The translations under genes and the position numbers were made by a program. A stretch of 64,000 nt of DNA from JAHWKS01 sp964458385. GTDB taxonomy: Bacteria; Planctomycetota; Planctomycetia; Pirellulales; Pirellulaceae. Each line of letters begins with the position of its first letter. Position 1 is the first letter of the stretch. The notes under the pieces are model-generated. The model was given only the letters and a program-made list of their open reading frames with translations, made no database searches and had not been told where the DNA came from. The stretch lies in assembly GCA_964458385.1 (NCBI GenBank), contig CAYWIS010000003.1:18612-82611 (forward strand). The letters run 5' to 3'. Shown here piece after piece: positions 8,622 to 17,558 of the stretch.

Positions 8622-10280
8622 TTAGTACGCGCAGATGCGACGCACGGTCGAAGTGGTCGCTTCCCGGACGATGAAGCCTGTACGGTCAATTTCGCGGAGG
8701 CCGTAACGATAGCCAATAAGCACGTTGCCGTTCGCTAACTCAACTGCGTCGTAGGCCAGGGGCAGTTCCTTGTTATAGGACCACACCACGTCCCCATTGG
8801 GCGCGTACTCGATCACCTTACCCAGCGCCGTGCAGACCAACGTATTGCCATTACTCAATCGCCGCGCGCTCTCTGGCGGAGGAACATTGTCGATACTCCA
8901 CACCACCTCGCCTGTACCATCAATCTCGACGATTTTCTTGGTCGAGTACAGGCACACTAGCCACCGCCCCGTCTCCAGGTAACGCACGTCGTTGGGGCTG
9001 CCCGGTAGCTTGACCCGGCGGACAATTTCGCCGTTTGGGCGGACCTCGCGAACTTCCTGATCGTCAAACAAACCTATCAGGTACGTTCGCTCGGGCGTCA
9101 CGTCGACCGTGGCGGGCATTTCGGGTAGGGAAATTCGCCACACCTCTTCGCCCGCACCGTTCCCCCGAAACGCAACCACAGAGCCAAAGCCCGCCAATAC
9201 GCGATAACCTTCGGGCGAAATGGTGCAACCGCAATACGCTTCATCCTCCGGCACAAGACTTTGGCGTCGAAACCAAGTTCGGCCCGATTCGTCGCGTTCC
9301 GAAACCGAAAACGGATCAAAGTGACACGCCAAGTATCGCCCCGTTGGCAAAGGCCCGCTTGCTAATGGTTGCCGAAGCACAGCCTGCCGGCCCTGGTCGG
9401 CCAACCATGCCCGCCATTCCGCAACACCAGCCGCCCGTCGTTCCGGCGAGGAATACGCGGCATAGCCAAGGGCCTGTCCTGTGAGCGCATACATAACGCG
9501 AGCGGCCTGTGTACGAACTGACAATTCCTCAGACTCAAGCGCCGCTAGCAACACGCGGAAAGACTCCTCCCGCGCGTAAGGCGCCAGCGCTTGAGCCGCC
9601 GCCAGTCGCAGCGCCGGATCATCATGGCCGAGGAGGGGAAGCAAGTCTTCGCGAGCGTTCTCACCCACCGCCGCCGGTAACGCCAACAATGCGGCGACTT
9701 GGGCTACGGGAGGCCCTTCAACAATGGCCTTCCTCAACAAGTCGGCGTCATTGGCCTGAACCGTGGTCCACAAGGCGCGACGCAAACATTCCTGGCTCGC
9801 CCACGTCGTCGCTTGCGGCGCCGCGCGCAGCACGTAAGGGGCTAACCCTTTGATCTCGCGCCGCACAATCGTGCGCAACACGGCCGGAAGCGTCGCCTGC
9901 CGCTTTTCTTGCAGTCGGGTAAGCCGCGCGAGGATCCCCCGAGCGCGCGCCCGCGTCTCTGCGTCTGGGCTTTGCGAAGCGTGTTGGACAGCCTCCAATG
10001 CGTCCAATTCCATCGCCAGTAGTTTCTGCGAGGCAGCTTCGCGTTCGGCGAACTTCTCACTTCCTAGTTGCCGCGCCCATAACCGCGCTAATTGGATGTC
10101 TTCTTCGGAGGTTTTGGGCGGATTGAGAAATAACCGCAATCCCTCGGCATTCGGCGTCACGCCGTGCTCTGCCAAGAGGAGCAAGTCGGCCGCCTCGCCA
10201 AAATCCTTCTCCAGCCCCCGCACCTCGCGCGACGCCAAAGCCAAACCGATAAGCACAACAACCAGCAGAATTCGCCACAT
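8622..10280 (-). CDS. HEAT-repeat plus beta-propeller protein, membrane-anchored or exported
   Basis: An N-terminal hydrophobic segment of about 20 residues is a signal peptide or anchor. Residues about 60-290 are HEAT/armadillo-like helical repeats ('AALLALPAAVGENAREDLL', 'DPALRLAAAQALAPYA'). From about 300 to the end are repeated propeller blades of the arylsulfotransferase/PQQ-like kind, with 'LSNGNTLVCT' and 'LANGNVLIGYRYG' as blade signatures. GGGAG lies 9 nt before the ATG at 10280 and 6 nt before a GTG at 10283; either could be the start. The fold suggests a scaffold or binding protein, and I see no catalytic residues. It is convergent with the PSCyt1/DUF1549 gene, with only 58 bases between stops. 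Confidence 0.75.
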   Translation of the reverse strand: MWRILLVVVLIGLALASREVRGLEKDFGEAADLLLLAEHGVTPNAEGLRLFLNPPKTSEEDIQLARLWARQLGSEKFAEREAASQKLLAMELDALEAVQHASQSPDAETRARARGILARLTRLQEKRQATLPAVLRTIVRREIKGLAPYVLRAAPQATTWASQECLRRALWTTVQANDADLLRKAIVEGPPVAQVAALLALPAAVGENAREDLLPLLGHDDPALRLAAAQALAPYAREESFRVLLAALESEELSVRTQAARVMYALTGQALGYAAYSSPERRAAGVAEWRAWLADQGRQAVLRQPLASGPLPTGRYLACHFDPFSVSERDESGRTWFRRQSLVPEDEAYCGCTISPEGYRVLAGFGSVVAFRGNGAGEEVWRISLPEMPATVDVTPERTYLIGLFDDQEVREVRPNGEIVRRVKLPGSPNDVRYLETGRWLVCLYSTKKIVEIDGTGEVVWSIDNVPPPESARRLSNGNTLVCTALGKVIEYAPNGDVVWSYNKELPLAYDAVELANGNVLIGYRYGLREIDRTGFIVREATTSTVRRICAY

Positions 10281-10283
10281 CAC

Positions 10284-10635
10284 GAAGATCTCCCGCCGCC
10301 GTCAAAAGAGCCAAGGCGAAGGCGCGACGCGAACCAACTGCTTCATTTTACCAAGCCGGCAAAACTCTCACGAGTCGCAGCCGGCCCACGTGCAACAAGG
10401 ACTACGGCTACGCGAGTCCCCAAGCTCCCCGCAATCGCCGCACTCCTCACCGTTATTCACGGTGTTGGCTCAAATTAAGCCGGCAGGGGAAGTATCTGAT
10501 AGCAGGGCAGTGCGCGATGATCCGCCCAAAGAAATCCTGGAAGGCGCATTAAGAAATCGCCTCTCCCAGAATGCGAAATGGCGCCTACAGAACTTGTAGG
10601 CGCCATACGAATGTCAGCACATTGCACTAGGGCCG
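10284..10635. other. Intergenic gap: holds only the nrdJ terminator
   Basis: About 350 bases between the start of the HEAT/propeller gene and the nrdJ stop, both minus strand. Apart from the hairpin at 10578-10606 I recognise no gene or RNA. Any promoter for the HEAT/propeller gene should lie here, but no clear hexamer pair was found. Confidence 0.5.
10578..10606 (-). terminator. Hairpin terminator after nrdJ
   Basis: A perfect 12-bp stem (ATGGCGCCTACA pairing with its complement) closes a 5-nt loop. It sits 30 bases after the nrdJ stop. On the minus strand the stem is followed by TTTCGCATTCT, a weak T-rich tail. Confidence 0.6.
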
Positions 10636-13600
10636 TTATGAACAGCCCATGCTGTTGCCGCAATTATGGCAGAGGTAGCAATTACCATTGCGGACGGTGA
10701 TGGCGCCGCAGTTGTCGCAGGAAGGAGCGTCACTTTGGAAACTAGCAAACTGCTGGTTACGATCACCCTGGCCGGAGGGATCAGCCAGGAAGGCTACGCC
10801 GGCTCGCTCCAGCAAGGTAACATCGATCGCGCCGTGGCCCGATTTCTTGCCATTGGGCGCGTGGCCATTACTATGGCCGTTACCAATCGGCGCCGCCTTT
10901 CCAACCAGCGCCGACCCGCCGTTACCCTTCTCAACTGGTTTGACTTCAGACTTCGAAGCGCCTCCGGCCTTCTCGGACTTGGCCTCGGTTTGTTTTTCAC
11001 CGGCGACGACGGGCAACTCGCCGCGACTAGCTTCACGGTAGCCGGGCAGGAAAGTCATGCCGAGCCAGCGGAAGATGTAGTCCACCAGACTCTTGGCGAT
11101 GCGGATATCTGGGTTCGTGGTGTGCCCCATCGGTTCAAACCGGGTGTGGCTGAACTTGTTGACCAGCACCTCCAGCGGCACGCCATACTGGAGATTGATC
11201 GAGATAGCCGTCCCGAAGCAATCCATCAAGCCGCCGATCGTGCTGCCCTCTTTCGCCATCGTGAGGAACACTTCGCCAGGCCGGCCGTCTTCGTATAGGC
11301 CTACCGTAATGTAGCCTTCGTGCCCTGCGACGTTGAACTTGTGCGTAATCGACTGCCGTGTGTCGGGCAGGCGTTCGCGCCGCGGCCGCGCCGCCAATTC
11401 CTGTTCTTTTTTGGCCCGCTTGGAAGCTTCCGACTCGGTCGAAAGAGGTTGGCTTTGCTTGGAGCCGTCACGGTAAATGGCCAGCGCCTTGAGCCCCAAT
11501 TCCCAGCCCCAGAAATACGCATCAGCAATATCCTCGGGCGTTGTATCTTTGGGCATGTTGACGGTCTTGCTGATCGCGCCGCTAATGAACGGCTGGGCGG
11601 CGGCCATCATCTTCACATGGGCCCGCCAACTGATGCTGCGTACACCGTTCCTGGGCTGGAACGCACAGTCAAATACCGCCAAATGCTCTTCCTTAAGGCC
11701 AGGAGCGCCTTCAATCGTGTCATTCGCGTCGATGTAGTTAACGATGGTCTGAATGTGCGACTCGTCGTAGCCAAGCGTCTTGAGCGCTAACGGAACCACG
11801 CGATTGACAATCTTGAGTGTTCCTCCACCCGCCAATTGCTTGTACTTGACCAAGGCGATATCCGGCTCGATCCCGGTGGTGTCGCAGTCCATCATGAAGC
11901 TGATCGTGCCGGTCGGCGCCAGCACGGTGGCCTGAGCGTTGCGGAAGCCATACTTCCGGCCTTGCTCCAAGACCTTATTCCACAAGTTGCGAGCGGCCTC
12001 TCGGAGATATTCGGGACCCGCGTCATCGATACGCTCAACCGCGTCGCGATGCATGCCCATCACTTTGAGGAACGGCTCGCGATTCGCGGCGTAAGCCTCG
12101 AAGGGCCCCACCGCCGCCGCTAATTCGGTGCTTGTTAGGTTCGCGGCGCCGTGCAGGATGGCGGTGATCGAGCCGCACAGCCCATACGCCTTCGCCGAAT
12201 CGTAAGGAATTCCGCTAGCCATAATCAGGCTGCCCAAGTTCGAGTAGCCCAATCCCAGCGGCCGAAAACGATGGCTATTTTCGGCAATCCGATCAGTGGG
12301 GTAACTGGCGTGATCGACCAGAATCTCTTGTGCGATGAAAAACAACCGACAAGCGGCGACAAAACCATCGACATCGAACGTTCCGTCCTCTTGCCGGAAT
12401 TTCATCAAGTTAATGCTGGCAAGGTTGCAAGCCGTGTTGTCGAGAAACATGTACTCAGAGCACGGATTGCTGGCGTTGATTCGGCCTGAATTCGGGCAGG
12501 TATGCCACTTGTTGATGGTAGTGTCGTACTGCACACCGGGATCGCCGCAATGCCAAGCGCATTCCGCCATACGGCGCAGCAGAAAACGAGCATCGTAGGT
12601 GGGACCGTCGGCGCCGGTGGTTACAAAGCGAGTTGTCCATTTCTCGCCACGACGCACGGCATTCATAAATTCGTCCGTGACGCGCACCGAGAGATTCGCG
12701 TTCTGGAAGAAGACCGAGCTATAAGCCTCGCCATTGAAGTTCGCGTCGTACTTGCCCGAAGCGATCAGCGTGTGCGCCTTTTGCTCTTCCTTCCATTTGC
12801 ACTCGATAAATTCCAGAATGTCGGGGTGCCAAACCTTCAGCGATTGCATCTTGGCCGCCCGACGCGTCTTGCCGCCACTCTTAATCACCGAAGCGATCTG
12901 GTCGTAAACCCGCATGAATGACAGCGGGCCCGATGGACGTCCACCGCCCGACAGCTTTTCGCGCTGGGAACGAAGCGTAGACAGGTCGGTGCCGGTGCCC
13001 GAACCAAATTTGAACAACATGGCCTCGCTCGTCGCCAGGCGCATGATGTCCTCCATGTTGTCATCTACGCTTTGGATAAAGCAGGCCGAGGCCTGGGGAA
13101 ATTCGTAGGGGTTCTCAGGTTGGGCGACCGCTTGCTTCTTTACATCCCAATGCCAATTGCACCGGGCGCCCTTGACGCCATAGTGGTGATACAGCCCCAC
13201 GTTGAACCAAACGGGCGAATTAAATGCCCCCACTTGGTGCAAACACAGCCAAGTCAAGTCGCGGTAAAACCGTTCGCCGTCTTCAGCCGTTGCGAAATAG
13301 CCATCGGCAATCCCCCAGTCCGTAATGGTGCGAGTCACGCGGTGGATAAGCTGCCGCACGCTTCGTTCGCGCTCGGGCGTGCCGATTTCGCCGTAAAAGT
13401 ACTTGCTCACCACCACGTTCGTGGCAAGCTGACTCCAGGATTTGGGAATTTCACAGTCCGTCTGTTCGAACAGCACTTCGCCGCTGTCGTCTTTGATTGC
13501 CGCCGAGCGAATTTCCCACTCCACCGTGTCAAAGGGATCCGCAACGTCTTCCGGGCAAAACCGGGCGGGAATCCTCAGCCCCTGACCTGGAGCGGCAACG

Positions 13601-13644
13601 TCGGAGGTAATCGAAGCCGAACGAGCAACATCCACAGTAGCCAT
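10636..13644 (-). CDS. nrdJ: Coenzyme B12-dependent (class II) ribonucleoside-diphosphate reductase
   Basis: 1002 residues. Class II reductases reduce ribonucleotides to deoxyribonucleotides using adenosylcobalamin to generate the active-site thiyl radical. The Asn-x-Cys-x-Glu motif is N393-P-C395-S-E397. C188 (in SACF) and C406 (in NTACNL) fit the redox-disulfide pair, with the 11-residue spacing between thiyl Cys and second redox Cys known from the Thermotoga maritima enzyme. The C-terminus has a TSCPD-type domain and ends in a Cys-rich segment (CDNC, CYLCHNC, MGCS) that may be a zinc site or the reductant-accepting tail. The ATG at 13644 has AGGA about 9 nt upstream. No class I or III reductase is in the window. 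The upstream NrdR boxes imply repression by NrdR. Confidence 0.96.
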   Translation of the reverse strand: MATVDVARSASITSDVAAPGQGLRIPARFCPEDVADPFDTVEWEIRSAAIKDDSGEVLFEQTDCEIPKSWSQLATNVVVSKYFYGEIGTPERERSVRQLIHRVTRTITDWGIADGYFATAEDGERFYRDLTWLCLHQVGAFNSPVWFNVGLYHHYGVKGARCNWHWDVKKQAVAQPENPYEFPQASACFIQSVDDNMEDIMRLATSEAMLFKFGSGTGTDLSTLRSQREKLSGGGRPSGPLSFMRVYDQIASVIKSGGKTRRAAKMQSLKVWHPDILEFIECKWKEEQKAHTLIASGKYDANFNGEAYSSVFFQNANLSVRVTDEFMNAVRRGEKWTTRFVTTGADGPTYDARFLLRRMAECAWHCGDPGVQYDTTINKWHTCPNSGRINASNPCSEYMFLDNTACNLASINLMKFRQEDGTFDVDGFVAACRLFFIAQEILVDHASYPTDRIAENSHRFRPLGLGYSNLGSLIMASGIPYDSAKAYGLCGSITAILHGAANLTSTELAAAVGPFEAYAANREPFLKVMGMHRDAVERIDDAGPEYLREAARNLWNKVLEQGRKYGFRNAQATVLAPTGTISFMMDCDTTGIEPDIALVKYKQLAGGGTLKIVNRVVPLALKTLGYDESHIQTIVNYIDANDTIEGAPGLKEEHLAVFDCAFQPRNGVRSISWRAHVKMMAAAQPFISGAISKTVNMPKDTTPEDIADAYFWGWELGLKALAIYRDGSKQSQPLSTESEASKRAKKEQELAARPRRERLPDTRQSITHKFNVAGHEGYITVGLYEDGRPGEVFLTMAKEGSTIGGLMDCFGTAISINLQYGVPLEVLVNKFSHTRFEPMGHTTNPDIRIAKSLVDYIFRWLGMTFLPGYREASRGELPVVAGEKQTEAKSEKAGGASKSEVKPVEKGNGGSALVGKAAPIGNGHSNGHAPNGKKSGHGAIDVTLLERAGVAFLADPSGQGDRNQQFASFQSDAPSCDNCGAITVRNGNCYLCHNCGNSMGCS

Positions 13645-13793
13645 TCGTCACAATCCTGGGTTAAGGGAGCGGCCGGAGTAGGCCCTTTTAGTGTACCCGA
13701 GTACAGTAAAAAGTCTCGTCCTGAGGCTCCCGATTTCTACGAGAAAAGAGAATCATCCAATTACAGACGGGAGAACCCTCACAGGTTTCCATC

Positions 13794-13809
13794 ATACCAG
13801 ATATTGTGG
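13794..13809 (-). promoter_or_regulatory. NrdR box 2 upstream of nrdJ
   Basis: On the minus strand this reads CCACAATATCTGGTAT and matches 12 of the 15 defined positions of the NrdR-box consensus ACACwATATnTwGTGT. It lies exactly 31 bp (start to start) from the second box at 13825-13840, which is the spacing typical of NrdR-box pairs. Confidence 0.6.
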
Positions 13810-13824
13810 AAGCAACCCATGCAT

Positions 13825-13840
13825 GCACAACATCTAGCGA
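13825..13840 (-). promoter_or_regulatory. NrdR box 1 upstream of nrdJ, next to the -10
   Basis: On the minus strand this reads TCGCTAGATGTTGTGC and matches 11 of 15 defined positions of the NrdR-box consensus. It begins 7 bp downstream of the proposed -10 at 13848-13853, so it would cover the transcription start, a normal position for repression. No nrdR gene is in the window. Confidence 0.55.
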
Positions 13841-13847
13841 TAGGACG

Positions 13848-13875
13848 AGTTTATAAAGTCTTCGCATCGCGTCAA
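13848..13875 (-). promoter_or_regulatory. Candidate sigma70 promoter of nrdJ
   Basis: On the minus strand TTGACG (13875-13870) and TAAACT (13853-13848) are separated by 16 bp. The start of transcription would fall in the first NrdR box, giving a leader of about 195 nt before the ATG at 13644. Confidence 0.45.
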
Positions 13876-14275
13876 TTGCTTTATAGGAAGCAACCAAGAT
13901 GCCGCGTCCATTTGGACTTACGGCCAGAGATAAAGAATGGTCCCACCCACAAACGATGAGCGGGAAGAAAGCTAATTGCTTGCACTGCTAGCAGTTAGAG
14001 AGAAATCGGCGGCGCTAGCACATGCCGTTGAAGAAAGAAGAAAATTAACAAGAATTTTCTATTGAAAAAGTTATACCAGCATATAGCGGGACACTTGGCG
14101 CCCGCGAATAAACCACCGCGCAGCAATCCACGCCACTCAGCCCAAGAATGTGACGTGTGGGGAGAACGCGATCAGCTAATAGCTCTCCCCGCGGTGGATA
14201 GACAAGAGCCCGCACTACATCCCGCAGACGGGCCATTCCTAAAAGACTTTTCGTAACTTCCGCCTGAGACTACAG
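13876..14275. other. Gap between nrdJ promoter and rplU; rpmA absent
   Basis: About 400 bases. It holds a terminator-like hairpin at 14159-14190 and, at 14040-14059, a short AT-rich inverted repeat (GAAAATT/AATTTTC) followed on the minus strand by a pyrimidine run. No reading frame resembling ribosomal protein L27 is present, although rpmA commonly follows rplU. No cobalamin-riboswitch B12 box was recognised. Confidence 0.5.
14159..14190 (-). terminator. Candidate terminator hairpin after rplU
   Basis: GGGGAGA and TCTCCCC form a 7-bp stem around an 18-nt loop, about 85 bases after the rplU stop on the minus strand. There is no strong T tract. Confidence 0.35.
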
Positions 14276-14629
14276 TTACGCTTGCGCCTCTGCGGCGGGC
14301 GATTCCTGCTCTTCCGGTACGCCCAAAATCTTACTAATGCGCACCCGTGTGTAGAGCTGGCGATGTCCCGTGCGCCGTCGGTAGTTCTTGCGGCGGCGGA
14401 ACTTTTGAATTACCAACTTTTCTCCCTTCCGAGGGCCGACCACCTCGGCTTCAACGCTTACGCCTTCCACAAGCGGATTGCCGAGCTGAACGCCATTTTT
14501 CCCCGAAACGAGGATAACACGCTCCAAGCGAATCTTCTCGCCGCTTGGAGTGTCGCGATAATCCAAATCGAGAAGTTGCCCCGTTTGCACCTTATACTGG
14601 CGTCCGCCGTCTTGAATAATCGCGTACAT
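14276..14629 (-). CDS. rplU: 50S ribosomal protein L21
   Basis: 117 residues beginning MYAIIQDGGRQYKV, the standard L21 N-terminus; the longer frame to 14683 only adds a non-conserved extension. The conserved C-terminal 'KFRRRKNYRRRTGHRQ' basic segment that contacts 23S rRNA is complete. A short acidic/Ala-rich tail follows (about 12 residues). The gene is flanked by hairpins on both sides and is not followed by rpmA (L27), its usual partner, so it is probably transcribed alone. Confidence 0.97.
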   Translation of the reverse strand: MYAIIQDGGRQYKVQTGQLLDLDYRDTPSGEKIRLERVILVSGKNGVQLGNPLVEGVSVEAEVVGPRKGEKLVIQKFRRRKNYRRRTGHRQLYTRVRISKILGVPEEQESPAAEAQA

Positions 14630-14741
14630 TGTTCTGTCCACTGACAAAGACATACCTGGAAAACTCGATAATTTACCGGACAACCTCGCTCACGTCGAGT
14701 CCCGTCAGCAAAGGAGACCTGTGTTGTCGGCAAACGACCGC

Positions 14742-14768
14742 GTCACCCAAGATGTCTCTTTGGGTGAC
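14742..14768 (-). terminator. Hairpin after the thioredoxin-NHL gene
   Basis: GTCACCCAA and TTGGGTGAC form a perfect 9-bp stem with a 9-nt loop, 47 bases after the stop at 14815 on the minus strand and upstream of rplU. No long T tract follows, so it is a candidate only. Confidence 0.45.
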
Positions 14769-14814
14769 AAGTAACGTCGCGCAAGGTCACATCCGGAAGC
14801 TCTATCGTCCCCGA

Positions 14815-17208
14815 TTATTCGGCAACGTTATGCGTGAGCTTGATCTCGGTCGCTTCGGCGTCGGGTTGAATTTCCAGAGGAACCGTCCAAGCGGCGTTCC
14901 CCACTTTGCAAAGCCCCTCGCCCCCCTCTTGGCAATAGTAGAATGAAACCCCTACGTCGAGCGAATCCGTTCCTGAACCAGTTACCGGCAACTCGATGGT
15001 GAACGAAGGGAAAGGCTGTTCCAGCCGAGTCATCTTACCCAACGCATCGCGATCGACCGGCCCTACTTCCTGGTTTGCTTCGACTCGGTAGGAATTTGGA
15101 GCCAGTGCATTAAGTTTCCATCCCTTTGGCAGTTCCACGCTCACGCGCAAGATAATCTTGCCTTCGACCGGCTTTACCACGGTCAACGGCGCCTGCGCCC
15201 GATTGACACCGGCAAAAGCGGGAGCTTCGCGAATTTCCACCGGTTCGGGAGGCGTCAGGCCACGAATCTCCAAAGTGGCTACTTGATAACCGTTCTTCAG
15301 ATCGATGGTGCGAATACGATGGTTATTTGTGTCGGCCACATAAAGCTTGCCCGCAGCGTAGGAGATTCCCGCAGGCTCATCGAAGGTTTTCCGCCCCGGC
15401 TCACTCTTTTCGCGCTCGCCGCCAGCAATTGTTTTGACCGTCGTCGTGGCCAGGTCTAGTTCTTTAATCTTGTCGTTATAGGTGTCAGCAATAAAGATCT
15501 TGCCCTCATGATGCACCACCCCTAGCACATGTTGCAAACGTACCTCCTTACCCTGGCCATCGACGTCGCCAAACTCAAACAGGCGACCATGTGGCAGGTG
15601 AGAGGTCCCCACCACCGTCTTCACCTCACCCGCGGGGTCGAACGGAACAGCGCGAATGGAGCTTCCTTCGCTGTCGGCGACGTATAGCCATTCGCCATCG
15701 GATGTCAGTCCACTCGGTTGAGCGAACGAAGCATAGCCGGCTTCATACGGGACACGCGGCAACAAAGGACCATCAACAATATCTTCCCGGCCATTGCCTG
15801 CGTAAGGGCCAATTTCCGATTCATCCAGCGGCATTTTCCAGATCTGGTGAGGCCCCGCCATCGCGATGTACAAATCCTCCCTGTGCACCCATAGCGCCCA
15901 CGGGCTGTTGAGTGCGGTCTGGGTGGGCTTACCAACCCACCGTTCAGGAGGCGGATCAAACGGTCCCAGCGTCTCCAAGCCGGGCCAACCCGCGCGACTT
16001 TGTTCACCTGTTCCGGCAATCGTAGATACCGTCTTTTGCCTGAGATCCACCTTGCGTAACAGGTGGTTTTCGGTGTCGGCTACATAAAGCGTATCGCCAT
16101 GGAGAGCCACGCCTTGCGGATGGTCGAACGTGGCCTGTTGGTAATCTCCGTTGTTGGCGCCAATTGCGCCGGAACCAATCACATCGAGCAAATTCCCTTC
16201 AAGATCGGTAATGACAATCCGGTTATGATTGCTGTCGGAAATAAACAGGCGATTCGTTTTTTCGTCGGCAAGCACCTTACCAGGAAAGCGTAGCGGCGTT
16301 GGTTGCTGACGGTAAGCCAACAGGTCAAAGCGAATAGGCGTGGTATCAATTGCGCCCTTTGCGCGGTAGTACGGAAGTGCTCGCTTGAGAACAGCATCCA
16401 CCTGTTCAAACTTGAACTCGCCGCTTTTGCCCCATACTGCGTTGCCTTCCGGATCAATCATGAGTACCGTAGGCCACGCTCGCACACCGTAAGAGTTCCA
16501 GATTTTGTGTTCGTGGTCGTTGACGACCGGGTGTTCAATTTCGTACCGCAGAATCGCTTCTTTAATATTGTCCGCGTCTTTCTCGGTGTCGAACTTGGCC
16601 GAGTGAACACCAATCACGACCAATTCGTGTGGATACGCCTTTTCGAGCTTCTTTAACTCGGGCAGGACGTGCATGCAGTTAATGCAGCAGTAGGTCCAAA
16701 AGTCGAACAATACAAACTTCCCCCGCAAGTCGCGCAATCGCAACGGCCCACCTGTATTGAGCCACTCCATGTCTTCAGGAAATTCGGGCGCGGGAATGCG
16801 ATGGGCAAAGGGATGCTCATCGTCTAGGGCGGCCGTAGGCGTCACTTGGTCCGTATCGCCATCCGGCTCAGGCGTAGGATCTTTCACAACAGCCTCAGTA
16901 TCGTTGGCGTCTCCTTGCTCGTTAGTCGAGTTAGCATCCGCAACATTCTCTTCGTCGCGAGAGTCCGATGTTGGCGACTCGGCCGGGATGCCTGCTTCAT
17001 TCGCCTCGCTGGTTACGTTGGGATCTTGGCTCGAAATCTCCGGCGCATCTGATTCACTCGCGGTAGCCGACCTTTCGATCGCCGCAGGAATTGGGGCCGT
17101 TTGTGACTGACAACCTGCGAGCGCGGCAAGGCAAGGCACCATAAACATCAGCACGGCTCGGCGCGCGGTATGCGCGGGAGTTAAGCGGCAATCGTTCCGC
17201 GAAGGCAT
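14815..17208 (-). CDS. Lipoprotein with thioredoxin-like and NHL-repeat domains
   Basis: 797 residues from the ATG at 17208, which has AGGAG 7 nt upstream; a longer frame reaches 17361 but leaves the signal internal. The signal peptide ends in Leu-Ala-Gly-Cys (Cys33), so the protein is lipid-anchored. An acidic low-complexity linker covers about 35-130. A TlpA/DipZ-like thioredoxin domain follows with C-C-I-N-C (174-178; redox pair C175/C178) in 'FDFWTYCCINCMHVLPEL'. NHL propeller repeats run from about 270 to 640 ('FDHPQGVALHGDTLYVAD', 'SYAAGKLYVADTNNHRIR'). The C-terminal 120 residues resemble the DsbD N-terminal or thiol-disulfide interchange type ('GLCKVGNAAWTVPL'). The order thioredoxin-NHL is that of NHLRC2-like proteins. 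A role in envelope thiol chemistry is inferred. Confidence 0.88.
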   Translation of the reverse strand: MPSRNDCRLTPAHTARRAVLMFMVPCLAALAGCQSQTAPIPAAIERSATASESDAPEISSQDPNVTSEANEAGIPAESPTSDSRDEENVADANSTNEQGDANDTEAVVKDPTPEPDGDTDQVTPTAALDDEHPFAHRIPAPEFPEDMEWLNTGGPLRLRDLRGKFVLFDFWTYCCINCMHVLPELKKLEKAYPHELVVIGVHSAKFDTEKDADNIKEAILRYEIEHPVVNDHEHKIWNSYGVRAWPTVLMIDPEGNAVWGKSGEFKFEQVDAVLKRALPYYRAKGAIDTTPIRFDLLAYRQQPTPLRFPGKVLADEKTNRLFISDSNHNRIVITDLEGNLLDVIGSGAIGANNGDYQQATFDHPQGVALHGDTLYVADTENHLLRKVDLRQKTVSTIAGTGEQSRAGWPGLETLGPFDPPPERWVGKPTQTALNSPWALWVHREDLYIAMAGPHQIWKMPLDESEIGPYAGNGREDIVDGPLLPRVPYEAGYASFAQPSGLTSDGEWLYVADSEGSSIRAVPFDPAGEVKTVVGTSHLPHGRLFEFGDVDGQGKEVRLQHVLGVVHHEGKIFIADTYNDKIKELDLATTTVKTIAGGEREKSEPGRKTFDEPAGISYAAGKLYVADTNNHRIRTIDLKNGYQVATLEIRGLTPPEPVEIREAPAFAGVNRAQAPLTVVKPVEGKIILRVSVELPKGWKLNALAPNSYRVEANQEVGPVDRDALGKMTRLEQPFPSFTIELPVTGSGTDSLDVGVSFYYCQEGGEGLCKVGNAAWTVPLEIQPDAEATEIKLTHNVAE

Positions 17209-17558
17209 GCAAAAGCTCCTGAGACTGCGGAAGGAACAGGTGGGCCAAACGGGGCAAACTCGAACCAATGCATGAAGTTTTATGGTACCGCAATTGGCGC
17301 AAGAGGAAAACGTCGCTTGGCAGTGGGCTTCCTTCGCGAGCATCTCCACGCCTAACTGCACGTCGACAGTGTGGAAAAGGAGCCTCGCCGGAAGTAAGCT
17401 ATTCGCGAGTTTTTATTGAATTCCTGCGCACGGGTTTTTACGATGATGGTTAAATGAACCGTTTGGGACCTCACGTGCGTATCGTAAGTAGCGTCCTGCG
17501 AACACGTTGTTGTCGGGCGTTTCCCGTTCGTTGCACCTCTCTCTTCTTCAATAGTCTC

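Noticed and set aside
13072..13959. 295-residue plus-strand frame opposite nrdJ
   Set aside because: It lies antisense to a fully conserved nrdJ and shows no domain pattern; it is a by-product of GC-rich coding.
13645..14275. Cobalamin riboswitch controlling nrdJ
   Set aside because: I looked for the B12 box and its flanking helices on the minus strand and found none; NrdR boxes explain the regulation better.
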